Of a stretch of 64,000 bases of DNA, positions 44,395 to 55,222 are shown piece by piece. Numbering within the stretch: the first letter of the stretch is position 1; each line of letters begins with the position of its first letter. The translations under genes were made by a program, and so were the position numbers. The stretch covers positions 18,303 to 82,302 of the forward strand of contig NZ_SNXS01000017.1 in assembly GCF_004362525.1 (NCBI RefSeq), written 5' to 3'. Below the pieces are notes generated by a model, which was not told where the DNA came from, ran no database searches, and worked only from the letters and a program-made list of their open reading frames with translations. This DNA is from Roseateles toxinivorans (lineage in GTDB: Bacteria; Pseudomonadota; Gammaproteobacteria; Burkholderiales; Burkholderiaceae_C).

Positions 44395-45393
44395 TCAGTC
44401 CAGCTTGGCGCCCGAGCTCTTCACCACCTCGGCCCAGCGCTTGACTTCGGCGCTGACGAACTTGCCGAAGGCATCGCCATAGAGATTGGGAATCTCGGCG
44501 CCCAGGCCGGTCCAGGTGTCGTGGATCTCGGGTGTGGCATAGGCCTTGACCAACTCGGCGCGCATGCGGTCGATCGCCTCCTTGGGCGTGCCCTTGGGTG
44601 CCCACAGGCCATACCAGGTGGCGACCTGATAGGTCGGCACGCCACCCTCCGTGCTGGTGGGTACATCGGGGAAGCCCGGGGCGCGCTTGGTCGATGCCAC
44701 GGCCATCGCCTTGATGCGGCCGTTCTTGATATGGGCGGCCGAGGAGCCCAGGCCATCGAACATCAGGTCCACCTGACCGGCGATCAGGTCTTGCAGGGCC
44801 GGGCCGGCGCCGCGATAGGGGATGTGGGTGACGAAGGTCTTGGTCTGCAGCTTGAACAGCTCACCGGCCAGGTGGTGCGAAGTGCCGTTGCCGGCCGAGG
44901 CGTAGTTCAGCTTGCCGGGGTTCTTGCGCATCAGCTCCAGCAAACCCTTCAGATCTGACACCGGCACGCGCTGCGGGTTGACGACGATGACCTGGGGCAC
45001 GCTGGCGATCAAGGCCACCGGGATGAAATCATTCTCGATGCTGTAGTCCAGCTTCGGGTACATGCTGGGCGCGATCGTGTGATGCACGGCGCCCATGAAG
45101 AAGGTGTAGCCGTCCGGCGAGGCCTTGGCCGCCACCGAGGCGCCGACGGTGCCGCCGGCTCCGCCCTTGTTGTCGATGATGATCTGGCGGCCCAGCTGTT
45201 TGGTCAGCACCGCGGTCAGCGGCCGCGCAAAGGCATCGGTGCCGCCGCCGGCCGGGAAGGGCACGACGATGGTCACCGGCTTGACGGGCCAGCCGCTCTG
45301 GGCCTGCACCGCACCGCCGACCAGGGCGGTGGTGCCCAGTGCAGCCAGTAGAACGAGACGGGCCCGCTGCGGGCGCTGATTCTGGAACTTCAT
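44395..45393 (-). CDS. Bug-type (TctC) periplasmic binding protein, probably for malonate
   Basis: 332-residue receptor of the tripartite tricarboxylate transporter family. Signal peptide (LVLLAALGTTALVGGAVQAQ), then the Bug motifs WPVKPVTIVVPFPAGGGTDAFAR, IIDNKGGAGGTVG, PDGYTFFMG, THIPYRGAGPALQDLIAGQVD and KLD end. No TctA or TctB membrane gene is near, so it would have to use permeases encoded elsewhere. Between matA and matB; binding of malonate is inferred. Confidence 0.92.
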   Translation of the reverse strand: MKFQNQRPQRARLVLLAALGTTALVGGAVQAQSGWPVKPVTIVVPFPAGGGTDAFARPLTAVLTKQLGRQIIIDNKGGAGGTVGASVAAKASPDGYTFFMGAVHHTIAPSMYPKLDYSIENDFIPVALIASVPQVIVVNPQRVPVSDLKGLLELMRKNPGKLNYASAGNGTSHHLAGELFKLQTKTFVTHIPYRGAGPALQDLIAGQVDLMFDGLGSSAAHIKNGRIKAMAVASTKRAPGFPDVPTSTEGGVPTYQVATWYGLWAPKGTPKEAIDRMRAELVKAYATPEIHDTWTGLGAEIPNLYGDAFGKFVSAEVKRWAEVVKSSGAKLD

Positions 45394-45419
45394 GGGTTTG
45401 TCTCCTGTCGGTGTTGTCT

Positions 45420-45443
45420 GCCCCGCCAGCGGACGGGCGGGGC
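45420..45443 (-). other. GC-rich hairpin between matA and the binding-protein gene
   Basis: GCCCCGCC and GGCGGGGC form a perfect 8-base stem around an 8-base loop, within the 63-base gap. No T-run follows, so it is not a simple terminator; it may stabilise the 3' or 5' part of the transcript and change the dosage of the binding protein. Confidence 0.55.
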
Positions 45444-45456
45444 GCTGCATCTGGTT

Positions 45457-46764
45457 TTATAACAGCGCCGCCACCGCGCGGGCGTGCACGACTTCCCCTA
45501 GCGTGAACCGCTCATGCCGATTCTCGACCTCGGCCAGGTCGTACAGATAGTTGACCATCAGCCCGGCCGACTGCCGCAAACCCTTGCGCGCCAGGTTGCC
45601 GGCGGGGTTCAGGCGCTCCAGCCGGGCGCCGTTGTCGAGGTGGAAACGGGCCACCGGGTCGCCCCCAGGGCTGTGCGTTTGGTGGATCATGAAGGCGGCA
45701 CACAGGCTCAGTAGGGCTTGCTGCACCGGATCCTCCAGCGGCCTGTCGGCGCTTTGCTGCTGCAGGCCAGCCAGGTCTTGACCGCAGCTGTGCAGCAGCA
45801 GCGCGTGCGCGGCCTGCAGGCGCGCGAGTTGCGGCTTCTTCAGTCCGGGCAGGGCCTCGAAATCGGGCTTCTTCAGCAGCCAGTCCATCAGGCCGGGAAT
45901 CGGCGACAGGGTGCAGAAGCGCTTGAGCTTCGGCAGCTCGCGCTGCAGGGCGGTGGCCACATGCTTGATCAGGAAGTTGCCCAGCGACACGCCGCGCAGC
46001 CCCGGCTGGCAGTTGCTGATCGAGTAGAAAACCGCCACCTTGAAGCTGTTGCGTTCCTGCGGCGTGGACTTCTTGTCGATCAGCGGGGCGATGGCCGCCG
46101 GCATGTCGGGCAGCAGGGCCACCTCGACGAAGATCAGGGGCTCGCCGGGCAGCTGCGGGTGGAAGAAGGCATAGCAGCGGCGGTCGGGCTGCAGCCGGCG
46201 GCGCAGATCGTCCCAGCCGTCGATCGCATGCACGGCCTCGTGCTGTATCAGCTGCTCCAGCAGCTGCGCGGGCGACTGCCAGTCAACCTTCTCCAGGCGC
46301 AGAAAACCCGGGTTGAACCAGGACGACAGCAGATGCAGGAAGTCGGCCTCCAGCGCCAGCAGCTCGGGCCGGCTGGGCAGCAGCGTCAGCAGGTCGCGGC
46401 GCATGCCGATCAGGCAGGCGGTGCCGCCCGGCGCGCGGTTGATTCGGCGCAGCAGCTCCTGGCGCGGCGGCTCGGCGACCTGGCTCAGCTTGACCAGATG
46501 CCGGGCCGTGGGCGCCTGGGCGTAGGCCGTGGCCGCGGCCAGAACGGTCTGGGGATCCGGGCTGAAGTCGCTGGCCAGCGCGTCGAACAGTTTTGGCCGT
46601 TGCGCCTCGGGCAGCTGGGCATAGGCCTGCACCAACTCGGCGGCGATGGCCACGCTATTGGCCTCGGCCCGCTCGGACAGCAGGCGCTTGCAAGCCCGTA
46701 TCAACGCCCGCAGGGCCTTGTCGTCACTGTTACGCCGGGCCGCGGCCCGCAATCCGTCCAGCAT
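45457..46764 (-). CDS. matA: Malonyl-CoA decarboxylase
   Basis: 435-residue enzyme converting malonyl-CoA to acetyl-CoA and CO2. Helical N-terminal domain (about 1-140), then the GNAT-like catalytic domain: HEAVHAIDGWDDLRRRL, FFHPQLPGEPLIFVEVAL, FYSISNCQPGLRGVSLGNFLIK, FCTLSPIPGLMDWL and the late FHLDNGARLERLNP with the catalytic His. GAGAGGAA precedes the ATG at 46762-46764. First gene of the operon, divergent from the sigma-54 activator. Confidence 0.93.
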   Translation of the reverse strand: MLDGLRAAARRNSDDKALRALIRACKRLLSERAEANSVAIAAELVQAYAQLPEAQRPKLFDALASDFSPDPQTVLAAATAYAQAPTARHLVKLSQVAEPPRQELLRRINRAPGGTACLIGMRRDLLTLLPSRPELLALEADFLHLLSSWFNPGFLRLEKVDWQSPAQLLEQLIQHEAVHAIDGWDDLRRRLQPDRRCYAFFHPQLPGEPLIFVEVALLPDMPAAIAPLIDKKSTPQERNSFKVAVFYSISNCQPGLRGVSLGNFLIKHVATALQRELPKLKRFCTLSPIPGLMDWLLKKPDFEALPGLKKPQLARLQAAHALLLHSCGQDLAGLQQQSADRPLEDPVQQALLSLCAAFMIHQTHSPGGDPVARFHLDNGARLERLNPAGNLARKGLRQSAGLMVNYLYDLAEVENRHERFTLGEVVHARAVAALL

Positions 46765-46860
46765 CGCCGATTCCTCTCAAGCTGCTGCAACGATGGTAGC
46801 GGCGCCACGTTAAAGTGCTGTGCCATCCAACCCACAAGCCCAGAGAAATACACCCGCGAC

Positions 46861-48331
<1,471 letters not shown>

Positions 48332-48345
<14 letters not shown>

Positions 48346-49264
48346 ATTGAGCCTGCGGCGCCAGCCGTTCAATCAGGAAGTCGATCAGCACCCGCACCCG
48401 CCTTGGCATATGCCGGGCGGCCGGGTAGAGCAGCGAGAACGGCCGTGAGGCGCCGGCATGTTCCGGCAGCACCTCGACCAGGCTGCCGGTGGCCAGATCG
48501 GCCTCCACCATGAAGCGGTAGGTCTGGGCGATGCCGGCGCCATGCCGGGCCAGCGTGACCGGACCGATGATGTCGTCGAAGCAGCTGATGGCGCCGGGCA
48601 GCGGCCGCTCGGCGATGCCCCCGTCCAGACGCAGCACCCAGGGCACGATCTGGCCGGTGCTGGGCAGCGAGAAGTGCAGGCATTCATGCCCCTCCAGCCC
48701 GGCCAGCGACAGCGGCGTGCCGCGCCGCCGCAGGTAGTCGGGTGAGGCGACCATCAAGAGGTCGGCGTCCTCCAGCTTGCGCGCCACCATGCCCGAGTCC
48801 GGCGGGTTGCGGCCGCGCACGGCGATGTCGAAGCCCTCGGCGGTGAAGTCCACATTGCGGTTGCTGAGCTGCAGCTCCAACTGCACGCCGGGGTAGGCGG
48901 CGCGGAACGCACCGATCAGCGGCAGCACGCGGTAATGGCCATAGGACGTCGGCAGGCTCAGCCGCACCACGCCGGCCGGCGCCTGCTGCTCGCCATTGAG
49001 CGCCCGCTCGGCCTCGACCAGCTGCACCAGTGCCTGCTTGCATTGCTCGTAATAGGCGCGGCCGCTGTCGGTCAGGCGCACGCTGCGCGTGGTGCGCACG
49101 AACAGCCGTGCACCGAAGCGCTGCTCCAGCCGCGCAATCGTGCGGCTCACGGCGGCCGGCGTCAGCCCGGCGACCTTGGCGGCTGCCGTGAAGCTCTGCT
49201 GCTCGGCGGTCAGGCACAGCAGCTCCAGGCTGCCCAGGCTCAGGTCATCGAAGTCGCGACTCAT
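48332..49264 (-). CDS. LysR-family transcriptional regulator
   Basis: 310-residue LysR regulator: LELLCLTAEQQSFTAAAKVAGLTPAAVSRTIARLEQRFGARLF, then the effector domain (GVVRLSLPTSYGHYRVLPLIGAF, FDIAVRGRNPPDSGMVARKL). Its sequence resembles the subgroup that controls small oxidoreductase or GST genes. ATG at 49262-49264 with GGAA upstream. Divergent from gst, its likely target; the 3' end overlaps the sigma-54 activator gene by 14 bases. Confidence 0.92.
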
Positions 49265-49367
49265 GGCGGTTCCGTGTGATAGCTCATTCAAGCATACGGT
49301 GTAAATGAAGAACTGATATTGAATGTCTTTAAGGCCTCGTGGGTAATCAATAGGATTCAGACACCTT

Positions 49368-49382
49368 GCAAGCGCCGCTTGC
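49368..49382 (+). promoter_or_regulatory. Inverted repeat ahead of the GST gene
   Basis: GCAAGC-GCC-GCTTGC is a perfect inverted repeat ending ten bases before the GGAG of the GST gene. It could be an operator for the divergent LysR protein or a leader hairpin limiting translation. Confidence 0.4.
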
Positions 49383-49402
49383 TTTCAACCTGGAGTCCTC
49401 TG

Positions 49403-50020
49403 ATGAAGCTGTATTTCTCCCCCGCCGCCTGCTCGCTCGCCCCGCACATCCTGCTGCGCGAAGCGGGCCTGGCCTTCACCCTGGAAAAGGTCGACACCGC
49501 GCACCACACCTTTGCCGGTGGCCAGGACTATTTCCAGATCAATCCCAAGGGCCAGGTGCCGCTGCTGGAACTGGCCGATGGCACGCGCCTCAGCGAGGGC
49601 CCGGTGATCGCCCAGTACATTGCCGACACCGCCGGCGATCTGGGTCTGATGCCGGCCGCCGGCACCCTGGCGCGCTACCGCGTGATGGAGTGGCAGAACT
49701 ATGTGACGGCGGAGCTGCACAAGTCCTTCACGCCGCTGTTCCATGCCGAGCTGGACGGCGCGGCCAAGAGTTTGCTGAAGGCCGGGCTGCGCAAGAAGCT
49801 GGAGTGGCTGAACAGCCAGCTGGAGGGCCGCGACTTCCTGACCGGTCAAACCTTCACCGCTGCCGATGCCTATCTGTTCGTCGTGCTGGGCTGGGCGCCC
49901 TTTGTCGATCTGAAGATGGCCGATCTGGCGCATCTGCAGGCCTTTGTGCAGCGGGTGGCGGCCCGGCCGGCCGTGCGGGCGGCGATGCAGGCCGAGGGGC
50001 TGCCGGTGCGCGGGGCCTGA
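49403..50020 (+). CDS. gst: Glutathione S-transferase, beta class
   Basis: 205-residue cytosolic transferase: KLYFSPAACSLAPHILLREAG with the beta-class Cys at position 10, then INPKGQVPLLEL and the glutathione-binding EGPVIAQYIAD; C-terminal helices include FTAADAYLFVVLGWAPFVDL. GGAG lies seven bases before the ATG. It leads a short group with the tautomerase and NTF2-like genes. Confidence 0.95.
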   Translation: MKLYFSPAACSLAPHILLREAGLAFTLEKVDTAHHTFAGGQDYFQINPKGQVPLLELADGTRLSEGPVIAQYIADTAGDLGLMPAAGTLARYRVMEWQNYVTAELHKSFTPLFHAELDGAAKSLLKAGLRKKLEWLNSQLEGRDFLTGQTFTAADAYLFVVLGWAPFVDLKMADLAHLQAFVQRVAARPAVRAAMQAEGLPVRGA

Positions 50021-50090
50021 GCCAGCGCCTGGCCGCCGGCGCCAGGCGTCCACTCAATCATTCTTCAATTCATTGCGGAGACATCACGAG

Positions 50091-50309
50091 ATGCCCTACG
50101 TCCATATCCAGATCACCCGCGAGGGTGCCAGCGCCGAACAGAAGGCCGAGCTGATCGCCGGCACCACCGACCTGCTGGTGCGCGTGCTGAACAAGAACCC
50201 GGCCACCACCTTTGTGCTGATCGAAGAGGTGGATGCCGACAACTGGGGCATTGCCGGCGAGTCGGTGACCGTGCTGCGCCAGCGCGCGGCTCAGGCGGGG
50301 CCGCAATGA
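50091..50309 (+). CDS. 4-oxalocrotonate tautomerase family protein
   Basis: 72-residue protein that exposes a catalytic N-terminal Pro after Met removal (MPYVHIQITREG); an Arg at position 10-11 fits the substrate site. Family members move double bonds in keto acids. GGAG lies ahead of the ATG. Its TGA overlaps the next ATG. Substrate unknown. Confidence 0.92.
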   Translation: MPYVHIQITREGASAEQKAELIAGTTDLLVRVLNKNPATTFVLIEEVDADNWGIAGESVTVLRQRAAQAGPQ

Positions 50310-50686
50310 GCCCCGCTGCCGACTTCGAGGCCGTGGCCGCCGTGCTGCAGATCTATTTCGACGGCCTGCACCACAGCGACACCCAGCGCCTGCGCCAGGT
50401 CTTCCATCCGCGTGCGATCTATGCCTGCGCCAGTGGCGAGACGCCGCTGTTGCTGAGCATGGCGGAGTACTTCCCTATCGTGGATCAGCGGCCATCTCCG
50501 GCCAGCCTGGGCCAGCCGCGGCGCGACCGCATCCTGGCCATCGAGTTTGCCGGGCCGGTGACGGCGCTGGCCCGGCTGGAGTGCGTGATCGAGCCCAAGG
50601 CCTTTGTCGATCTGCTGAGCTTGATCTACGTCGAGGGCCGCTGGCAGGTCATATCCAAGGTCTTTCACTATGAGCTGATGACCTGA
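50306..50686 (+). CDS. NTF2-like (lumazine-binding-type) protein
   Basis: 126-residue protein of the NTF2/SnoaL fold: FEAVAAVLQIYFDGLHHSDTQRLRQVFHPRA, then SMAEYFPIV and LLSLIYVEGRWQVISKVFHYE. This fits the Lumazine_bd_2 type domain of unknown role. Coupled to the tautomerase by ATGA overlap, so a joint pathway with the tautomerase and GST is likely. Confidence 0.85.
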   Translation: MSPAADFEAVAAVLQIYFDGLHHSDTQRLRQVFHPRAIYACASGETPLLLSMAEYFPIVDQRPSPASLGQPRRDRILAIEFAGPVTALARLECVIEPKAFVDLLSLIYVEGRWQVISKVFHYELMT

Positions 50687-50699
50687 TTACGGTCGCCGC

Positions 50700-51023
50700 T
50701 CAGCCCTTGGCCAGCCGCTCCAGCCGCATGGCGATGCGCAGCTCCAGCGCGGTCAGCTTCGCGCGCAGTTCGCGGGCCTTGTCGGCCGGCGGGTCGCAGC
50801 GCAGCGCCTCGCGCAGATCGGCGGCCTCCTGCATCAACTCGACCTCGGGCGGCACGAAGCCGGCCTCCTTGAGGAATTTGTAGCCCAGGCGCAGCTCCTC
50901 GGGGGTTTCCATGAAGCCGTCGTTGATCTGCAGCGCCTTGCCATAACTGGGCGCCTGGCTCATCTGGCCGGACAGCTCCTCCTCACGGATGCGTTGTGCA
51001 ATCTGTTCGTCAAGCGTGGGCAT
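50700..51023 (-). CDS. DUF1992 (DnaJ-C28-like) protein
   Basis: 107-residue helical protein with the DUF1992 pattern: LDEQIAQRIREEELSG, PSYGKALQINDGFMETPEELRLGYKFLKEAGFVPPEVELMQE. The family shares a conserved region with DNAJC28 and has no known activity. GGAGG seven bases before the ATG at 51021-51023 makes the start clear. Confidence 0.88.
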   Translation of the reverse strand: MPTLDEQIAQRIREEELSGQMSQAPSYGKALQINDGFMETPEELRLGYKFLKEAGFVPPEVELMQEAADLREALRCDPPADKARELRAKLTALELRIAMRLERLAKG

Positions 51024-51088
51024 CTGATACCTCCGGTGGGACGAGGTTTGATTGTGGCGCGGGCGCCATGTCCCAGTCGGGCGCTGGG

Positions 51089-51125
51089 ATGACTGAATAT
51101 CAGACATTGCATGAATTTCAGTCAT
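51089..51125. promoter_or_regulatory. AT-rich inverted repeat upstream of the liv-type operon
   Basis: ATGACTGAA and TTCAGTCAT form a perfect 9-base inverted repeat with a 19-base spacer. Inside are two smaller palindromes, CTGA-ATA-TCAG and TGAA-T-TTCA. It lies in the 307-base gap between the divergent DUF1992 gene and livK, 206 bases ahead of livK. The rest of the gap holds a possible hairpin GCCGGTGC/GCACGGGC near 51233-51253 and no clear gene. An operator is likely; the regulator is not known. Confidence 0.5.
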
Positions 51126-51330
51126 ATTGCCAAGCGGTCGATCTGCCTGAATTGAAGGCAAACCCCGCGAGCACGCGGGCGGCTCTGGCCAGATTCACCC
51201 GCTTTTGGGGCGTTTCCTAAGTGTTTGCACTGAGCCGGTGCGCTTCGGCACGGGCTTTGCAATAGAAAGCGGATCACCCCGCGCCCTTCAACAATCATGC
51301 GGGGATTCATTCCATCAGGAGACATCCCCC

Positions 51331-52521
51331 ATGCAACGACGCCTGTTCGCCCTGTCCGCTGTCTGCGCCGCCACCCTGGTTGCCGCCGCGCCCGCCCTGG
51401 CTCAGGGCAAGGAAATCCGCATCGCCCACGTCTACAGCAAGACCGGCCCGCTGGAAGCCTATGGCAAGCAGACACAGACCGGCTTCATGATGGGCCTGGA
51501 CTACGCAACCGGCGGCACGATGACGGTGGCCGGCAAGAAGATCGTCGTGATCGAGAAGGACGACCAGGGCAAGCCCGACGTGGGCAAGAGCCTGCTGGCC
51601 GCCGCCTATGGCGATGACAAGGCAGACATCGCCGTCGGTCCGTCCTCGTCCGGCGTGGCCCTGGCCCTGCTGCCGGTGGCCGAGGAGTACAAGAAGATCC
51701 TGCTGGTCGAGCCGGCCGTGGCCGATGCGATCACCGGCGACAAATGGAACCGCTACATCTTCCGCACCGGCCGCAACTCGTCGCAGGACGCCATCTCCAA
51801 TGCCGTGGCGCTGGACAAGGCCGGCGTGACCATCGCCACCTTGGCCCAGGACTATGCCTTCGGCCGTGACGGCGTGAAGGCCTTCAAGGACGCGATCAAG
51901 AAGGCCAAGCTGGTGCACGAGGAATACCTGCCCACCAGCACCACCGACTTCACCGCCGGCGCGCAGCGCCTGATCGACGCGCTGAAAGACAAGCCGGGCC
52001 GCAAGATCATCTTCATCATCTGGGCCGGGGCTGGTAACCCGTACAAGATCGCCGACCTGGACCTGAAGCGCTACGGCATCGAGATCGCCACCGGCGGCAA
52101 CATCCTGCCGGCCATGGTCAGCTTCAAGCAGTTCCCCGGCATGGAGGGCGCCAGCTACTACTACTTCGGCATGCCCAAGAACCCGGTCAACGAATGGCTG
52201 GTGGCCAACCACTACAAGCAGTTCAAGGCGCCGCCGGACTTCTTCACCGCAGGCGGGATGAGCGCGGCGATTGCCGTCGTCGAGGCGCTGAAGAAGAGCA
52301 ATGGCGACACCAAGACCGAGACCCTGATCAAGACCATGGAAGGCATGAGCTTCGAGACGCCCAAGGGCAAGATGACCTTCCGCAAGGAAGACCATCAGGC
52401 GATGCAGAGCATGTTCCATTTCAAGATCAAGGTCGACCCGGCCTTCGCCTGGGGCGTGCCGGAGTTGATACGCGAGATCAAGCCGGAAGAGATGAACATC
52501 CCGATCAAGAACAAGCGTTGA
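51331..52521 (+). CDS. livK: ABC transporter substrate-binding protein (LivK type)
   Basis: 396-residue periplasmic receptor. Signal peptide (LFALSAVCAATLVAAAPALAQ) and the type I binding fold of the HAAT family: IRIAHVYSKTGPLEAYGKQTQTGFMMGLDY, DDQGKPDVGKSLLAAA, GPSSSGVALALLPVAEEY, TLAQDYAFGRDGVKAFKDA. GGAGAC precedes the ATG. HAAT receptors bind amino acids, amides or aromatic acids; the ligand here cannot be named. Followed at once by its ABC genes. Confidence 0.93.
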   Translation: MQRRLFALSAVCAATLVAAAPALAQGKEIRIAHVYSKTGPLEAYGKQTQTGFMMGLDYATGGTMTVAGKKIVVIEKDDQGKPDVGKSLLAAAYGDDKADIAVGPSSSGVALALLPVAEEYKKILLVEPAVADAITGDKWNRYIFRTGRNSSQDAISNAVALDKAGVTIATLAQDYAFGRDGVKAFKDAIKKAKLVHEEYLPTSTTDFTAGAQRLIDALKDKPGRKIIFIIWAGAGNPYKIADLDLKRYGIEIATGGNILPAMVSFKQFPGMEGASYYYFGMPKNPVNEWLVANHYKQFKAPPDFFTAGGMSAAIAVVEALKKSNGDTKTETLIKTMEGMSFETPKGKMTFRKEDHQAMQSMFHFKIKVDPAFAWGVPELIREIKPEEMNIPIKNKR

Positions 52522-52522
52522 T

Positions 52523-53284
52523 TTGGCTGTGCTTGAAACCCGGGATCTGACCATACGCTTCGGCGGCCATGTGGCCGTCGATCATGTGTCCTGCGCGTTC
52601 CAGCCGGGCACCTTGACGGCCATCGTCGGACCCAATGGCGCGGGCAAGACGACCTACTTCAATCTGATCTCGGGCCAGCTGCCGGCCAGCGAGGGCCAGG
52701 TCTTGCTGAACGGGCTGGACATCACACGGCTGCCGGTGTCGGCGCGCACGCATCTGGGCCTGGGCCGGGCCTTTCAGCTGACGCAGCTGTTTCCGGCCTT
52801 GAGCGTGCTGGAGAACGTGCGTCTGGCCGTGCAGTCGCGCCGCAAGCTGGGGCTGAATCTGTGGTCGGTGTGGCTGGACCATCGAGGTACCCTGCGCCAG
52901 GCCCGCGAGCTGCTGGAGCAGGTGCGGCTGGACGACAAGGCCGAGACGATCGCCAGCAGCCTGCCCCATGGCGACCAGCGCAAGCTGGAGGTGGCGATGC
53001 TGATGGCACTGGATCCGCTGGTCTATATGTTCGACGAGCCGACCGCCGGCATGAGCGTCGACGAGGTGCCGGTGGTGCTGGACCTGATACGCGCGTTGAA
53101 GGCCCGCCAGGACCGCACCATCCTGCTGGTCGAGCACAAGATGGATGTGGTGCGCGAGCTGGCCGACCGCATCATCGTGCTGCACAACGGCCGGCTGATG
53201 GCCGACGGCGAGCCCGAGGCGGTGATCGCCTCGCCAGTGGTGCAGAACGCCTACCTGGGCGTGGTCGAGGAGGTGGCGGCATGA
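52523..53284 (+). CDS. livG: ABC transporter ATP-binding protein LivG type
   Basis: 253-residue ATPase: Walker A GPNGAGKTT, RAFQLTQLFPALSVLENV, signature region SLPHGDQRKLEVAM in place of LSGGQ, as usual for LivG, Walker B VYMFDEP and the switch His in LLVEHKMD. Start is TTG at 52523 or GTG at 52529; no clear binding site, so coupling from livK is likely. Partner of LivF. Confidence 0.93.
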   Translation: MAVLETRDLTIRFGGHVAVDHVSCAFQPGTLTAIVGPNGAGKTTYFNLISGQLPASEGQVLLNGLDITRLPVSARTHLGLGRAFQLTQLFPALSVLENVRLAVQSRRKLGLNLWSVWLDHRGTLRQARELLEQVRLDDKAETIASSLPHGDQRKLEVAMLMALDPLVYMFDEPTAGMSVDEVPVVLDLIRALKARQDRTILLVEHKMDVVRELADRIIVLHNGRLMADGEPEAVIASPVVQNAYLGVVEEVAA

Positions 53285-53349
53285 GCCCCGCCCGGCCGTC
53301 CGAAGGGGCGAATTCCCGCTTGGCGGGACAGCGCGTAGCGCGAAGGGTG
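53285..53349. other. Insert-like spacer between livG and livF
   Basis: Seventy bases separate genes that are normally adjacent. The spacer contains inverted repeats (CCCGC-TTGG-CGGG, and GCGCG-TA-GCGCG-like) and is bounded by ATGAG at both the livG stop and the livF start. It is not a copy of the window's main REP-like element. Confidence 0.4.
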
Positions 53350-53354
53350 CACCA

Positions 53355-54092
<738 letters not shown>

Positions 54093-54101
<9 letters not shown>

Positions 54102-54197
54102 GTCTGGTCGCCCGGATGCAATCCGGGGGCCCGGCTGGCCATAGCCCACTGCGCCGGATTGCATCCGGGCTACGGATGCTGCCTGTGCACCAATGAG
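54093..54197. repeat. REP-like pair (copies 5-6) flanked by CACCAATGAG repeats
   Basis: Two palindromes in opposite orientation, 54108-54130 (CCCGGATGCAATCCGGG) and 54151-54173 (mirror, CGGATTGCATCCGGG), fill the livF-livH gap. CACCAATGAG occurs at 54093-54102 (livF stop) and again at 54188-54197 (livH start). This 10-base direct repeat looks like a target duplication around the pair. Confidence 0.85.
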
Positions 54198-55212
54198 CAC
54201 CACTATGAATTCAACCGGCGAGATCGCCATCCCCAAGGCCAGCTTCGACTGGCTGCCTCTGGCCCTGGTGCCGCTGCTGGCGCTGGCACTCTTGCCCTTC
54301 ATCGGCTCGCCATCGACCTGGTTGACCTTGACGGTGGCAGGTCTTGCCATGGGTTTGATCATCTTCGTCATCGCCTCCGGCCTGACCCTGGTGTTCGGGC
54401 TGATGGATGTCTTGAATTTCGGCCATGGTGTGTTCATTGCGCTGGGGGCGTTTGTCGCCACCTCGGTGCTGGGCGGCATGTCGGCCTGGATGGGTGCGCC
54501 GTCGCTGCTCCTGAACCTGGGCGCGATCTTCGTCGCCATGCTGGTAGCGATGAGCGTGGCCGCCGCCGTGGGCCTGGCCTTCGAGCGGGTGCTGGTGCGG
54601 CCGGTCTATGGCCAGCATCTGAAACAGATCCTGATCACCATGGGCGGCATGATCATCGGCGAGGAGCTGATCAAGGTGATCTGGGGCCCGCAGCAGATTG
54701 CGTTGCCGCTGCCCGAAACGCTGCGCGGCGCCTTTCTGTGGGGTGACGCTGCGGTCGAGAAATACCGGGTGCTGGCCGTGGCCATAGGCCTGGCGGTGCT
54801 GGGCGTGATGCTCTACACCTTGAACCGCACCAAGATCGGCCTCCTGGTGCGCGCCGGTGTGCAGGACCGCGAGATGGTCGAGAGCCTGGGCTACCGGATC
54901 CGCCGACTGTTCATTGGCGTGTTTGTCACCGGCTCGGCGTTAGCCGGTCTGGGCGGCGTGATGTGGGGCCTGTACCAGCAGAACGTGACGCCGCAGATGG
55001 GCGCTCAGGTCAATGTGCTGATCTTCATCGTCATCATCATCGGCGGCCTGGGCTCGACGCTGGGCTGCTTTGTCGGCGCCTTGCTGGTCGGCCTGCTGGC
55101 CAATTACACCGGCTTTCTGATACCCAAGCTCGCGCTGTTCTCGAACATCGCGCTGATGGTGGCGGTGCTGTTGTGGCGGCCGCAGGGTTTGTATCCCGTG
55201 ACCAGCCGCTGA
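54193..55212 (+). CDS. livH: Branched-chain-type ABC transporter permease LivH
   Basis: 339-residue permease with about eight spans. Motifs: GLTLVFGLMDVLNFGHGVFIALGAF and TKIGLLVRAGVQDREMVESLGYRIRRLF (EAA-like loop), VIIIGGLGSTLGCFVGALLVGL. The ATG at 54193 lies within the repeat CACCAATGAG. Pairs with LivM. Confidence 0.94.
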   Translation: MSTTMNSTGEIAIPKASFDWLPLALVPLLALALLPFIGSPSTWLTLTVAGLAMGLIIFVIASGLTLVFGLMDVLNFGHGVFIALGAFVATSVLGGMSAWMGAPSLLLNLGAIFVAMLVAMSVAAAVGLAFERVLVRPVYGQHLKQILITMGGMIIGEELIKVIWGPQQIALPLPETLRGAFLWGDAAVEKYRVLAVAIGLAVLGVMLYTLNRTKIGLLVRAGVQDREMVESLGYRIRRLFIGVFVTGSALAGLGGVMWGLYQQNVTPQMGAQVNVLIFIVIIIGGLGSTLGCFVGALLVGLLANYTGFLIPKLALFSNIALMVAVLLWRPQGLYPVTSR

Positions 55213-55222
55213 GGAGCCGCAG

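Noticed and set aside
46809..46824. Near-match to a sigma-54 promoter (TGGCAC-N5-TTTAA, minus strand) before matA
   Set aside because: The -12 element lacks the required GC, so I do not call it a promoter.
51089..51220. 43-codon frame (MTEYQTLHEF...) upstream of livK
   Set aside because: Codon use is plausible but there is no ribosome binding site or family match, and its start coincides with an inverted repeat. Left as a possibility only.
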